Shown here in pieces: positions 45,322-54,795 of a stretch of 64,000 bases of DNA (the stretch's first letter is position 1; the number at the start of each line of letters is the position of its first letter). The DNA is taken from NCBI GenBank assembly GCA_039975855.1, contig JBDWGH010000003.1, positions 248,001-312,000 on the forward strand, in the 5' to 3' direction. Both the position numbers and the translations under genes were made by a program. The notes beneath the pieces were generated by a model, which saw nothing but the letters and a program-made list of their open reading frames with translations, was not told the origin of the DNA and made no database searches. This stretch comes from Litorimonas sp039975855. GTDB taxonomy: Bacteria; Pseudomonadota; Alphaproteobacteria; Caulobacterales; Maricaulaceae.

Positions 45322-45813
45322 ATGAGATATTTAAGCTTACTTTTAATCGCGTGCTTGGCTGTGGCTTGCACATCCGCCGCTCCCGTTTCATCCGCCTCTG
45401 CCGCTGAACATCCGGAAGCACGTCTTTATGACAGCACTCGCGATGCCTCGGCTGACGTAGATGCCGCGTTGGCGCAGGGGGAAGCCGAGCGAAAAATCAC
45501 ACTCGTCGTTATGGGCGCGAATTGGTGTCATGATAGCCGCGCCCTGGCGGGTTGGTTCACGACTGATGCGGATATAATGGGAGTGTTAGAGCGCAATTTT
45601 GTCGTGACCTATGTCGACGTAGGTCAGAAAGATCGCAATATCGACATAGCCCAACGATTTGGAATTGAGGAGATTGTCGGCACACCCACAATGGTGATGA
45701 TCGATTATGATGGATCTGTCTTGAACAAGGTTACAGCGAAGGATTGGCGGAATAGTGCTAGTCGATCAAAAGAGGACATAATTTATGAACTCGAAGAAGT
45801 GGCGCTCTTCTAG
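45322..45813 (+). CDS. Thioredoxin-like lipoprotein with a single active-site cysteine
   Basis: A 163-residue protein. The signal LLLIACLAVAC ends in a lipobox Cys (16), so it is lipid-anchored. It has a thioredoxin fold (ITLVVMGANWCHDSRALAGWF, cis-Pro region EEIVGTPTMVMIDYDG). The usual CxxC is CHDS here: only the first Cys remains, so it is unlikely to be a normal dithiol oxidoreductase. It is followed by a membrane-protein gene 2 bp later. Confidence 0.85.
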   Translation: MRYLSLLLIACLAVACTSAAPVSSASAAEHPEARLYDSTRDASADVDAALAQGEAERKITLVVMGANWCHDSRALAGWFTTDADIMGVLERNFVVTYVDVGQKDRNIDIAQRFGIEEIVGTPTMVMIDYDGSVLNKVTAKDWRNSASRSKEDIIYELEEVALF

Positions 45814-45815
45814 CC

Positions 45816-46511
45816 ATGTTTGTTGGACATTATGGACCAGCGGTTTGGGACGCTCACAGGACGAATGGAGTAAAACTCTGGCACGGATTTTTGGCCGTAC
45901 AAGCAATGGATTTAGTATTTTGCGTATTGGGTATTTTGGGGTTGGAAGGCGGAGAGTTACCGAATGCGAGTCACCCTCTCGCGTTTAATATTCAATATTC
46001 TCACAGTCTGTTGGGTGCGGTTCTGATTTCTATTTGTGTTGCTGGGCTTTACAGAATGTTCCGTCCGGTCGCTGGTCTTAATGGCGCACTTATTATGGGG
46101 GGGCTGGCATTTTCGCACTGGCCATTGGATTGGTTAGTTCACCGACCAGACCTACCGCTTATCCCACATGGAGATATCTTATTAGGTCTGGGCCTATGGG
46201 ATTTCGCTTGGCCTACATATATTCTGGAAGTCGCATTGCTGGCCGTAATGATGATCTGGTGGATGCGGGTTACGACCGGCTCGAAATGGACAATTCTTGC
46301 GGCTGGATTGCTTGTTGCTATTTTGGCGGGATTACAGTTTGTTGCGATCACCGCACCGACTTTAATGGTTCAAGCTGGTAAATTTGACTCAGCCGCTCTT
46401 GGCAACCCTGTGGGAACAGCCATTGCAGGATTGATTGTGTTCATCCTTACCATAGGTGCTGTTGCATTTATTGAAAGTCGCCGCGCGCCTAAACTCAATC
46501 GTCAAACTTAG
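45816..46511 (+). CDS. Integral membrane protein with SHWPLDWLVH motif
   Basis: A 231-residue protein with six to seven membrane segments. GGLAFSHWPLDWLVHRPDLPLIPHGD resembles the His/Asp motif of YdjM-like (DUF457) membrane hydrolases, but the rest is not clearly that family. It starts 2 bp after the thioredoxin-like lipoprotein gene, so the two are probably co-translated. Its end overlaps the convergent dinB by 17 bp. Confidence 0.75.
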   Translation: MFVGHYGPAVWDAHRTNGVKLWHGFLAVQAMDLVFCVLGILGLEGGELPNASHPLAFNIQYSHSLLGAVLISICVAGLYRMFRPVAGLNGALIMGGLAFSHWPLDWLVHRPDLPLIPHGDILLGLGLWDFAWPTYILEVALLAVMMIWWMRVTTGSKWTILAAGLLVAILAGLQFVAITAPTLMVQAGKFDSAALGNPVGTAIAGLIVFILTIGAVAFIESRRAPKLNRQT

Positions 46512-47829
46512 GCTTGCTAGGCAAACTTTCTGCGATGTTTTTCGATTTAGCCTGGCGCAAGCGGAGGCCTCGTCCCGTTGTAACAGCATCGGTCCCAAAT
46601 TTTGCGCGGGCGATGTCACTGGCTCTCTCCGCGGCGCCCCGCTTTGCGGATTTTAAATCAAGCAAGTCAGATACGTCGCCCACTGGTGCTGCCAGGCCAG
46701 AAATTCCAGCGCCAATGAGACGATAGCTTTTATATCCGTCAACTTCGGCCTCCAGTAGAGGTTCAAGTTCGGAGAAGATAGTGTCGGCAAGTTGAACCGG
46801 CTGTTGGAGGGTTCGCCGCCGCGAGATCGATTTAAACTGCGCAGTCTTCAGTTTCAGCGTCACCGTTCGTCCGGCCAAATTTTTAGCTTTGGAGCGATCG
46901 GCGGTTTTCAGACAGACTTGCCACAGCTTGTCTTTCAATTGCTCCAGCTCCGATATGTCCGTGTTGAAAGTGGTTTCCGCCGAAACAGATTTACGGTCAC
47001 TGACGGGGTTTACACGGCGATGGTCTTCTCCGCGCGCTAGCCGCGCTAACCTTAAGCCGTGATCCCCAAACTTTTGCACCATTTCTTTGTCGGATCGTCG
47101 CCTGACATCTGCTATCGTCCGCAATCCTGATTTTTCGAGCTTAGCGGAAAACGCAGGGCCAATGCCGTAAACGAATCCAACGGGCTGTTTAGCAAGGAAT
47201 GCCTGAGCATCATGTTCTCCCAACACAGCAAATCCATTGGGTTTGTCGAGATCAGACGCCGTCTTAGCAAGAAACTTATTATAAGAGAGGCCAATGGAAA
47301 CTGTGACACCGACCTCCCGCAAAATATCGTTCTGAAGCCGTATAAGACTTTGCGCAGGACTTCGGCCATGAAGGCGCTCTGTTCCAGTCAAATCCAAAAA
47401 AGCCTCATCAATCGATAGCGGCTCTACTAGCGGGGTCAGCGCTCGCATCATCTCGCGAATGCGGCCGCCTTCATAAGCGTATTTTTCCATACTTCCTTTG
47501 ACCACCACCACTTCGGGGCAGAGCTTCATAACTTGAAACATGGGCATGGCTGACCGAATGCCATACACTCGCGCGTGATAGCAGGCTGCCGAAACCACAC
47601 CACGTCGTCCGCCGCCCACAACGACGGGCTTATCTCTTATGGCAGGATTGTCCCTTTTTTCCACGGAGCAATAGAACGCATCACAATCCACGTGAGCGAT
47701 AGATAGTGAGCTGATTTCAGAATGCGAGATTGCTCGGCGCGATCCGCATGTCGCACAGACATCTTCAACAAAGTTCTTGCCGCCGCAATCTCGACAAAGT
47801 CGTGTCGTCTGTGAGGGCGAAGGTGTCAT
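46495..47829 (-). CDS. dinB: DNA polymerase IV with N-terminal zinc ribbon
   Basis: A Y-family translesion polymerase, 444 residues. Catalytic segments are AHVDCDAFYCSVEKRDNP and LSIDEAFLDLTG, with SIGLSYNKFLAKTASDLDKP and the helix-hairpin-helix region GIGPAFSAKLEKSGLRTIADV. It begins with CRDCGG...CATCGS, a zinc-ribbon-like extension before the palm domain, which I believe is common in alphaproteobacterial DinB proteins. No LexA box was seen upstream. It lacks an obvious C-terminal beta-clamp motif. Confidence 0.95.
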   Translation of the reverse strand: MTPSPSQTTRLCRDCGGKNFVEDVCATCGSRRAISHSEISSLSIAHVDCDAFYCSVEKRDNPAIRDKPVVVGGGRRGVVSAACYHARVYGIRSAMPMFQVMKLCPEVVVVKGSMEKYAYEGGRIREMMRALTPLVEPLSIDEAFLDLTGTERLHGRSPAQSLIRLQNDILREVGVTVSIGLSYNKFLAKTASDLDKPNGFAVLGEHDAQAFLAKQPVGFVYGIGPAFSAKLEKSGLRTIADVRRRSDKEMVQKFGDHGLRLARLARGEDHRRVNPVSDRKSVSAETTFNTDISELEQLKDKLWQVCLKTADRSKAKNLAGRTVTLKLKTAQFKSISRRRTLQQPVQLADTIFSELEPLLEAEVDGYKSYRLIGAGISGLAAPVGDVSDLLDLKSAKRGAAERASDIARAKFGTDAVTTGRGLRLRQAKSKNIAESLPSKPKFDD

Positions 47830-48048
47830 TTCGGTGTCTTATAAAATATTTAATATGTTCATGCAATGTTCTCTACGCTGGAACTTGTGTGAAAGCTCTG
47901 TGTAAGCCTGGGGGAGACCCTATCATGGTTAACCACAGGTAACCGACCAACACACCAAGATTTAAGGATATTCTGTCAGTGTCAGGTCAACAGAACAGGA
48001 ACAAGCATTGCGGGCTAGACGGTGCTGTCAGTTTGGTGAATTGGGATT

Positions 48049-48432
48049 ATGTTGAAAAAAATGCCGAAAAAAGTACTCATCGTTGAAGATAACGAGCTGA
48101 ACATGAAGCTGTTCGCCGACCTACTCGAAGCGCATGGATATGAAACCAAGCAAACACGGGAAGGGTTAAAAGCCATTTCTTTAGCGCGTAGTTTCAAACC
48201 AGACTTAATCCTAATGGATATTCAATTGCCGGAAGTTTCTGGCTTGGAAGTTACGAAATGGATCAAGGATGACGAAACTTTGGCCGGTATTCCGGTTATC
48301 GCCGTCACCGCTTTTGCCATGAAGGGTGATGAAAAACGCATCCGTGACGGAGGATGTGAGGATTATATCGCGAAACCGATTACGGTCTCGTCTTTCCTCG
48401 CAAAAATTCGGAAATTCGCTGAAGCCGCCTAG
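48049..48432 (+). CDS. divK: Cell-cycle response regulator DivK
   Basis: A single-domain receiver essential for cell-cycle control in Caulobacter, where it is phosphorylated by PleC/DivJ and relieves CtrA activity. The core KKVLIVEDNELNMKLFADLLEAHGYETKQTREGL..DLILMDIQLPEVSGLEVTKWIKDDE matches closely. The receiver Asp falls at residue 53 if the ATG at 48061 is used, the same number as in Caulobacter; from 48049 it is 57. The ATG at 48049 may still be the start. pleD follows 15 bp downstream, as in Caulobacter. Confidence 0.96.
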   Translation: MLKKMPKKVLIVEDNELNMKLFADLLEAHGYETKQTREGLKAISLARSFKPDLILMDIQLPEVSGLEVTKWIKDDETLAGIPVIAVTAFAMKGDEKRIRDGGCEDYIAKPITVSSFLAKIRKFAEAA

Positions 48433-48447
48433 TCAGAGGAGACCGCC

Positions 48448-49809
48448 ATGTCCGCGCGTATCCTCGTAGTTGACGATCTTGCCCCTAATGTAAATTTACT
48501 GCAGGTCAAATTGCAGGCAGAATACTATGACGTTCTTACGGCTCGTTCTGGTTATGAAGCGTTGGAAGTCGCTGAAAATGAACGCCTAGACCTCATTCTT
48601 ATGGATGCCATGATGCCTGGGATGGACGGTTTTGAGGCCTGTCGGCGGATAAAAAACAATCCTGCGACCTGGCATGTTCCCGTGATCATGGTGACGGCGC
48701 TGGAAGAGACGAAAGATAGAATTCGCGGGCTTGAAGCTGGCGCTGATGATTTCGTAACCAAGCCGATTGATGATTTTAACATAATGGCTCGAGTGCGTTC
48801 ATTGCTTCGTTTAAAAATGGTGACCGACCAATTACTGAGCCATACCGGGCATACCTTGTCGAACTCTCGTAGTTTGCTGGAGACGATTGAGAAGCAAAAA
48901 GGTCGTATTTTGTTGGTCGAAGACCATGAATTACACGCAGCAAAGATCGCGAAGCCACTACGCGAACGCCATCAGGTAATTATCGAAAAGGACCCGATGA
49001 AAGCCATCCGATTGGCAAAATCAGGCATTGATACGGTGATTGTCAGCCTCGTCAGTGAAAGCTTTGATGGGTTGCGAGTTTGTGCGTCGATGAAATTCAA
49101 TGAGGAGAGTAGGGACGTTCCGATATTGGTTATTGGTGATCCGGAAGATGAATCTCGCTTTGTGCGTGCCTATGATATTGGTATCAATGATACGATAATG
49201 CGGCCTGTGGAAATTCAGGAATTGAAAGCACGAGTACAGACCTTGTTGCGCCGTAAATTTTATGCCGACTCGCTACGTGAGAATTTCAATGAAAATCTCG
49301 AAATGGTTGTCGCTGATCCGCTGACAGGACTAGGCAATCGACGTTATTTTGACCGCACCATCGAACCGCTTTTTGATGACCTTGAAACACGCTCAACACC
49401 GTTTTCAGTTATGGTTTTCGATATTGATCATTTCAAACGCGTGAATGATATTTTGGGCCATGACATGGGGGATCAAATCCTCAAAGAGATTGCAGCCCGG
49501 CTTGTCACGAATATGCGCGCAGTGGATATTGTTGCGCGTTATGGCGGTGAAGAGTTTATGATCGCTATGCCTGATACAAACGTCGAAGATGCGCTTATCG
49601 CGGCTGATCGGGTGCGAGCGTTGATCGCTGGAACACCCATATTCGTGGATGGTGAGGCTCTTCAAGTCACCACAAGCGTAGGTGTGGCCGAAGTCGAGCG
49701 CGGAGAAAGCTTGCGTGACGTGTTCAAACGGGCCGATGACGCGCTGTATAAAGCGAAACAGGGTGGCCGAAACAAAGCGCTACCTGCACAAATCCGCAAG
49801 GCGGCATAA
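48448..49809 (+). CDS. pleD: Diguanylate cyclase response regulator PleD
   Basis: A 453-residue PleD with two receiver domains and a GGDEF domain that makes c-di-GMP during the swarmer-to-stalk transition. The first receiver has its phosphorylatable Asp at 53 (DLILMDAMMPG); the second (about 150-275) is degenerate. The active site is GGEEF (366-370), with an RxxD product-inhibition site (RAVD, Arg 357-Asp 360) five residues before it. Both match the Caulobacter protein layout. The divK-pleD pair is co-directional. Confidence 0.97.
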   Translation: MSARILVVDDLAPNVNLLQVKLQAEYYDVLTARSGYEALEVAENERLDLILMDAMMPGMDGFEACRRIKNNPATWHVPVIMVTALEETKDRIRGLEAGADDFVTKPIDDFNIMARVRSLLRLKMVTDQLLSHTGHTLSNSRSLLETIEKQKGRILLVEDHELHAAKIAKPLRERHQVIIEKDPMKAIRLAKSGIDTVIVSLVSESFDGLRVCASMKFNEESRDVPILVIGDPEDESRFVRAYDIGINDTIMRPVEIQELKARVQTLLRRKFYADSLRENFNENLEMVVADPLTGLGNRRYFDRTIEPLFDDLETRSTPFSVMVFDIDHFKRVNDILGHDMGDQILKEIAARLVTNMRAVDIVARYGGEEFMIAMPDTNVEDALIAADRVRALIAGTPIFVDGEALQVTTSVGVAEVERGESLRDVFKRADDALYKAKQGGRNKALPAQIRKAA

Positions 49810-49860
49810 AAAAAGCCGCCTCGCGTGTAATTCGTTTTCACGAAATACACACAGGGCGAC
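49808..49860 (-). terminator. Long hairpin terminator of rpmG
   Basis: On the minus strand GTCGCC-CTGTGTGTATTTCGT, loop GAAA, ACGAATTACACGCGA-GGCGGC form an imperfect stem of about 21 bp, followed by TTTTTTT at 49814-49808. It ends the rpmG transcript and lies between the convergent pleD and rpmG. Confidence 0.8.
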
Positions 49861-49887
49861 TTCAATATTCAGTATTAAAAGCAGATC

Positions 49888-50055
49888 TTACTTGATCTTG
49901 CCTTCTTTGAAATCGACGTGCTTACGCGCAACGGGATCGTATTTCTTTTTGACCATCTTTTCAGTCATTGTCCGCGAATTTTTCTTCGTGACATAGAAAT
50001 AACCCGTACCAGCGGTAGAGTTCAGACGGATTTTAATTGTGGTGGGCTTCGCCAT
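49888..50055 (-). CDS. rpmG: 50S ribosomal protein L33
   Basis: A 55-residue protein, MAKPTTIKIRLNSTAGTGYFYVTKKNSRTM... ending DFKEGKIK. The sequence matches the L33 family, including YFYVTKKNSR and KKKYDPVARKHV. The zinc-binding Cys pairs of some L33 are absent, as in the Cys-free form. The ATG at 50055 is the only suitable start. pleD-rpmG adjacency is conserved in Caulobacterales. Confidence 0.97.
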   Translation of the reverse strand: MAKPTTIKIRLNSTAGTGYFYVTKKNSRTMTEKMVKKKYDPVARKHVDFKEGKIK

Positions 50056-50143
50056 GACTGGGAGTCCTCATATTTCGTGTAATTCAGTTGCGCGCGGATA
50101 GGCGGCTTTCGGGCGTCTGTCAACTGATTGCGGGCATTGAACC

Positions 50144-50896
50144 TTATGGGAATTGCAGCATTTTAAACTCACCGCGAATAGCTCGCGAGTAGAAGATCTT
50201 TTCGGGTGGTCTGTCAGCCTTCAAATAACGTTCTAAGACTTGCAACATCATATCCGTGGCACGCTGGGTTTCCAGCTTTTCAATTTCTTCAAAAGTGAAC
50301 CAGCCGACATTCAGCAACTCAGAGCTATCCGAAATTTTTGGTGGTTTTCGGTCGCCCATATGTTTGACGAAGAACCAAGCATCAAACCGTTTGTGCCGAT
50401 GGGGAGGTGTGACAGCTCGGCCGAAGACCTCAATGCCGGAGAGGTCGGGCAATTGTCCAGCTTCGCGAAAGGCATCATAGCTGGCATTTGTGAGATTGCG
50501 GTTTGCTTTGGACGGCGCGCCCAACATTAATCCCGTTTCTTCCCACGTCTCTCGCACGCTAGCGAGAACAACAGCACGCGCGCGGCGCGGGGCATAGGCG
50601 GCCTCCAAAATACGTTCCGTGCGGGCAGAGAGGTCACCGGAATATTTGGCGAAACTATCCGCGCGATCAACGCGTCCGCCCGGAAAAACATACACACTCG
50701 GCATGAAGTCGTGACGTTTGGAGCGTTGACCCATCAGAATTTTCAGATCTTTGCCAGATCCGCATGTGATTACGAGGGTGGAGGCGAGCCGAGGCCTCGG
50801 CGCTCTGTCCAACTCTGTACGTTTCGCACGTTCGTCGTCGGTGATTTTCATTTTCCCAACCAGAACGGGACCAGAATCTTTGATAGGGTTGGGCAT
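50144..50896 (-). CDS. Nudix hydrolase with split Nudix box (NUDT7/NUDT19-like)
   Basis: A 250-residue protein. The Nudix region has FPGGRVDRAD, an insertion of about 35 residues, then RETWEETGLMLG. Such an insertion is known from NUDT7/NUDT19-type CoA pyrophosphatases. The catalytic Glu residues of RExxEE are present. The ATG at 50896 is chosen because the longer upstream option (51040) lies inside the glycosyltransferase gene. Substrate uncertain; CoA or acyl-CoA is likely by family. Confidence 0.85.
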   Translation of the reverse strand: MPNPIKDSGPVLVGKMKITDDERAKRTELDRAPRPRLASTLVITCGSGKDLKILMGQRSKRHDFMPSVYVFPGGRVDRADSFAKYSGDLSARTERILEAAYAPRRARAVVLASVRETWEETGLMLGAPSKANRNLTNASYDAFREAGQLPDLSGIEVFGRAVTPPHRHKRFDAWFFVKHMGDRKPPKISDSSELLNVGWFTFEEIEKLETQRATDMMLQVLERYLKADRPPEKIFYSRAIRGEFKMLQFP

Positions 50897-50969
50897 AACG
50901 AGGTGATGGGGGTTCAACTGATTCAAGACAAGAAAAAGTGCGCATTGGTTTTGCGAATGGGCCATAGCC

Positions 50970-51965
50970 TCAATTATTGTCGAGTTGCGAGACCCCGTAG
51001 AGCTTTTGTTGAAAGCGATCAGCCCAAAAGACCTTTCCAAACCCGCGAGCGGTCAGCGCTAAATAGCGGACGGATGAAGGACGATTAAGCACTTTGGCAG
51101 CCACATAAAAGCTGCCATATACCCCAAATTGCGCCGCGCCGATGATCATGTGCCGCGCAATTTGCGGCAGTCCTGAGAGACCTTTCCCGGCTGCCAAGCG
51201 AGTCGGGGCTTGACCGTAACCAAAGTTTCTTCGGAGAATATAGCTTGTTGTAATGCGATGATCTGGGACGTTTTCGAAGCAAAGTGCTTTTTGGGCCCAT
51301 CCAAATTGAACGCCAGACTTTTTCAGCGCCGAGAAGAAAATATCATCTTCTCCTCCGCTTTCATTGAGTTCTGGATCAAAAGGCGGGTTCGGACGTTCCC
51401 CTTGGGATAAATCGATGAGGCAACCGCCCGTTCCAAAAGGTTTCTTTATTTCAATGGTTGGTTGATTCTCTAATGTCCGAGAATAAAATGGGGAAAGATA
51501 AGGGTTTCGTGGGTCGGCCACATCTTCAAAACGGGCCACGATCGGGCCGAAAATGACCCCAAAACCCGATTGGAGCGCTGTATCAACCAGTTCATCTAGC
51601 CAGTCCGATGTGACCTCCATATCATCGTCAAGGAACGCCAGATATCGCGTTTTCGCGAAGGCAATAGCGGCATTCCGGGCATTGGACACCCCAGGCAAAG
51701 GTTCGTGGATATAATGTACATCAATAGCGGATGTCGCCGCAAAAGATTCGACGACGTCTTTTTCTTGGGGCTTGGGGTTATTATCCACAACAAGAAGGCT
51801 CGCTTTATAACGCGTTCCGACCCGTGCTAAAGTCGTTCCGAGGACTCGTACAAGTTCCGTCGATCGCTGAAATGTTGGTATTGCGATCATTACGTCTGGC
51901 ACGCGTTCGTGCGTAACGACACATCCCATTGGTTGATCAGAAATTTCTGTAAGAGAGACCCTCAT
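50970..51965 (-). CDS. Family 2 glycosyltransferase
   Basis: A 331-residue GT-A fold enzyme with MIAIPTFQRSTELVRVLGTTL, SLLVVDNNP, the metal/nucleotide-binding DDDME motif (AFLDDDMEVTSDWLDEL) and a C-terminal GGEDDIFFSALKKSG acceptor motif. No membrane helix is obvious, so the acceptor may be lipid- or protein-linked and unknown. ATG 51965 is preferred over GTG 51977. Its stop is 73 bp before the Nudix gene. Confidence 0.9.
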   Translation of the reverse strand: MRVSLTEISDQPMGCVVTHERVPDVMIAIPTFQRSTELVRVLGTTLARVGTRYKASLLVVDNNPKPQEKDVVESFAATSAIDVHYIHEPLPGVSNARNAAIAFAKTRYLAFLDDDMEVTSDWLDELVDTALQSGFGVIFGPIVARFEDVADPRNPYLSPFYSRTLENQPTIEIKKPFGTGGCLIDLSQGERPNPPFDPELNESGGEDDIFFSALKKSGVQFGWAQKALCFENVPDHRITTSYILRRNFGYGQAPTRLAAGKGLSGLPQIARHMIIGAAQFGVYGSFYVAAKVLNRPSSVRYLALTARGFGKVFWADRFQQKLYGVSQLDNN

Positions 51966-52037
51966 AAACGAACACACGTATGAGGCAGAAAATTCCTTCG
52001 AATTATTTTTACTTTTTTTGAAACAGCGTTCTGTAAC

Positions 52038-52385
52038 TTAGGCGCCTAAATTTCTGAAACGAGACCCCGCAATCCAAACCCCTATTGCTAAAAGTGCAAA
52101 AGCGACAGGCACGAACCATATGGGATGGGAAAAAGAAAAAACGTTTATCAGAGATAAGCCTGCCAATAGAGCGCCGACAACATATGCTGGTTCGCGGCGT
52201 TTGGACAAAACCACGGCTATTGCTCCGCCGACAAATCCAGCGATTCCAAGACCTAATGCGGCGAAGATAAAGGCTATATTATGGTTGAACAAAGCATGTC
52301 CGATAGCTTCAATGATTGCCAAAGTTATGCCGCCGGCGATCAGGCTCGCTATGACGACCAAAATCATTTTTAAACCGTTTGGCAT
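52038..52385 (-). CDS. Small four-helix membrane protein, unknown function
   Basis: A 115-residue hydrophobic protein with four predicted membrane helices and Gly-rich segments (ALGLGIAGFVGGAIAVVLSKRREP). No motif is recognised. It lies between the glycosyltransferase and rnr on the same strand. Confidence 0.7.
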   Translation of the reverse strand: MPNGLKMILVVIASLIAGGITLAIIEAIGHALFNHNIAFIFAALGLGIAGFVGGAIAVVLSKRREPAYVVGALLAGLSLINVFSFSHPIWFVPVAFALLAIGVWIAGSRFRNLGA

Positions 52386-52450
52386 TCTATATCCCCCGTA
52401 TTTCGCTAGATGCTTATCAACAAATCCTAGATTTGTCCAAATACGTCAAC

Positions 52451-54694
52451 CTACCGTCTTTTACGCCGATGTTTAGCGCCTCGGGATTTATGGGCGCTAC
52501 CACCTCGGTGGTTTCGTTTTGGGGGTTTACCTTTTTCAGGTTTACTGACCATTTCGAAAGTCAATCCACCTGTTACGGGAGTCGCTTCTTCAAGTTTTGC
52601 TTTAACGGGTCGGCCAAAGCGGTAGGTATCGCCGCTTTCCACGCCAATTAGTGCGCGGTTCTTCTCATCATAGGCGAAATATTCATGACCTAAATTGCGG
52701 GCGGGGATAAGACCATCCGCGCCTGTTTCATCCAGAGTAATGAATAATCCGAATTTGGTAACGCCAGTAATTCGCGCATTGAAAACGGCTCCAACACGGT
52801 CTGCCAAATAAGCCGCAATATAACGGTCTTTCGCATCGCGTTCGGCGACCATAGCTTTGCGTTCCGTCGCAGAAATGTGCTCCGCGATTTCCTGTAAACG
52901 TGACGCGCTTTCTTTATCCATGCCGTCCTCGCCCAAATTGAACGTATCAATCAGGGCGCGGTGAACGATTAGGTCTGCATAACGACGTATGGGTGAGGTG
53001 AAATGGGTATAATCCACCAAATTGAGTCCGAAATGCCCGCCTTTGTCTGCACTGTAAACGGCTTGTGATTGGCTGCGAAGGACGGCCATTCCCACGGTTT
53101 CGGTCAGGTCTTTTACATCAGCTTGCACCAGCAGTTTGTTCAACCGCGCCGTTGTGGCGCGCTCTCCCATGCTGAATTTCAGATCCAGTGCAGGGAGGAA
53201 GTCCGACAAGCCTTTGAGTTTTTCACCTGACGGCACGTCATGGAACCGCATAACCGCAGGTGTCTTTTTCTTTATCAGGCTTTCAGCTGCGCAGACATTG
53301 GCTTGCACCATGAATTCCTCAATCAATTTATGCGCGTCGAACCGATCGCGTAGGGTGATTCCGCTCACTTTGCCTTCTTCATTAATGTGGACGCGGCGTT
53401 CCGGTAGTTCGATTGCGAGCGGAGCACGCGCCTCCCGGCCTTTTTTTAGCACACTGTAAGCCGCGTAAATATCTTGGATGATATCGAGAACAGGTTCGGC
53501 AGCCTCGCCGGCACGGCCTTCTGCTGCGTCTTGAGCTTGCTGATAGGTCAGACGTGCATGACTACGCATCATGCCGCGTTTAAAGCTGTGGCGCAGCTTC
53601 GCGCCTGTTTTGTCAAAGACCATGCGAACCGCCATACAGGCGCGGTCTTCATGTGGACGTAGCGAACAAAGGTCCGAGGACAGCTCATGCGGTAACATCG
53701 GAACGACGACATCGGGTAAGTATACTGAGTTTCCGCGCTCGCGAGCTTCTTTGTCCAATTCAGAGCCGGGCGTTACAAATCCGGCGACATCTGCAATCGC
53801 GACCCAGACGACCCAGCCGCCCTTATTTGTTTCATTTTTGTCTGGATGGGCGAAAACGGCGTCGTCAAAATCTTTAGCGTCCACGGGATCAATCGTGATG
53901 AGGGGGAGGTCGCGGATGTCTTCGCGCGCACCTTCGATCTTCGGCAGTTTTAGGGCTTTGGCTTCTTCGATCACTTTGTCCGCGAAAGCGACGCGGATGT
54001 CGTTCTCATGTAGGCTGATCAGGCTCGCAGATTTTCCGCCTTTGGCTGTTCCGATGATTTCGGTGATTTCGGCAAGGCGCAAATCGCCTTGATTACGGCG
54101 GCTGGATTTGAACCACACAAGGTCTTGGTCTTCGGCGCCGTCAGGAATTTTAACAGGTTTGTAGTCGTGACGGACCTTTTTCGAGACGGGTTGGATACGC
54201 CATCCGCGTCCGCCCTTGTACAAGACGCCCAAGTTTAAGGCTGGACCGCTGCCTAGTTTTTTCATGACAGTCGCAACGGCCTCACCGCTTTCACGCATTT
54301 TAATGCGACATAGAGCGCGATCGCCGACTTTTAGAATTTCAGTCTGGTTGCGCTTTACGCCCTTCTTGCCGCGCGGTCCTTCACTGCGAATAAGGAGTTG
54401 CGGCGGCGCGCCATCGCCTTTCCAATTCTCAGGTTCACCCATCAAGTCGCCATCGTCGAGGCGCGTGGCTTTTACCACCATGACACTCGGAAGGGCATCA
54501 GCTTCACGGAAAGTTTTGCGGCTGGATGTAATGATTGCGCCGTCTTCGTTCATGGCGCGTAGGAGCTGTCGCAGCTCGCGGCGGTCGTCGCCTTTAACGC
54601 CTAAAGCGCGGGCCAGTTTTTTGTTATCGTAGTAATCGGGGCGAGACTTAATCTCGTCTAATATTGTTTTTCTCGTTAATTTCATGGCCCGCAT
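52451..54694 (-). CDS. rnr: Ribonuclease R
   Basis: A 747-residue 3'-5' exoribonuclease that degrades structured RNA and takes part in quality control with tmRNA. It has the RNB catalytic motif DPVDAKDFDDAVFA, cold-shock domains, S1 domain (RITGVTKFGLFITLDETGADGLIPARNL) and a C-terminal basic tail (HRGGSAHKSRGAKHRRKRR) as in RNase R. The N-terminal HTH-like region is present. Start at 54694 (or ATG 54685). Confidence 0.97.
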   Translation of the reverse strand: MRAMKLTRKTILDEIKSRPDYYDNKKLARALGVKGDDRRELRQLLRAMNEDGAIITSSRKTFREADALPSVMVVKATRLDDGDLMGEPENWKGDGAPPQLLIRSEGPRGKKGVKRNQTEILKVGDRALCRIKMRESGEAVATVMKKLGSGPALNLGVLYKGGRGWRIQPVSKKVRHDYKPVKIPDGAEDQDLVWFKSSRRNQGDLRLAEITEIIGTAKGGKSASLISLHENDIRVAFADKVIEEAKALKLPKIEGAREDIRDLPLITIDPVDAKDFDDAVFAHPDKNETNKGGWVVWVAIADVAGFVTPGSELDKEARERGNSVYLPDVVVPMLPHELSSDLCSLRPHEDRACMAVRMVFDKTGAKLRHSFKRGMMRSHARLTYQQAQDAAEGRAGEAAEPVLDIIQDIYAAYSVLKKGREARAPLAIELPERRVHINEEGKVSGITLRDRFDAHKLIEEFMVQANVCAAESLIKKKTPAVMRFHDVPSGEKLKGLSDFLPALDLKFSMGERATTARLNKLLVQADVKDLTETVGMAVLRSQSQAVYSADKGGHFGLNLVDYTHFTSPIRRYADLIVHRALIDTFNLGEDGMDKESASRLQEIAEHISATERKAMVAERDAKDRYIAAYLADRVGAVFNARITGVTKFGLFITLDETGADGLIPARNLGHEYFAYDEKNRALIGVESGDTYRFGRPVKAKLEEATPVTGGLTFEMVSKPEKGKPPKRNHRGGSAHKSRGAKHRRKRR

Positions 54695-54795
54695 GTCGGC
54701 GGTGCGGAGGGAAAGGTCAAGGTGACGAATGGCTTGTGCGAACGAGGATACAGGTGTTTAGGTGGTAGAAGTTGACAAAAGAGGTCTGTCGTAAC

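Noticed and set aside
47936..47955. GGTTAACCACAGGTAACC near divK as a CtrA site
   Set aside because: Spacing and second half-site do not fit TTAA-N7-TTAAC well, so it is only a weak resemblance.
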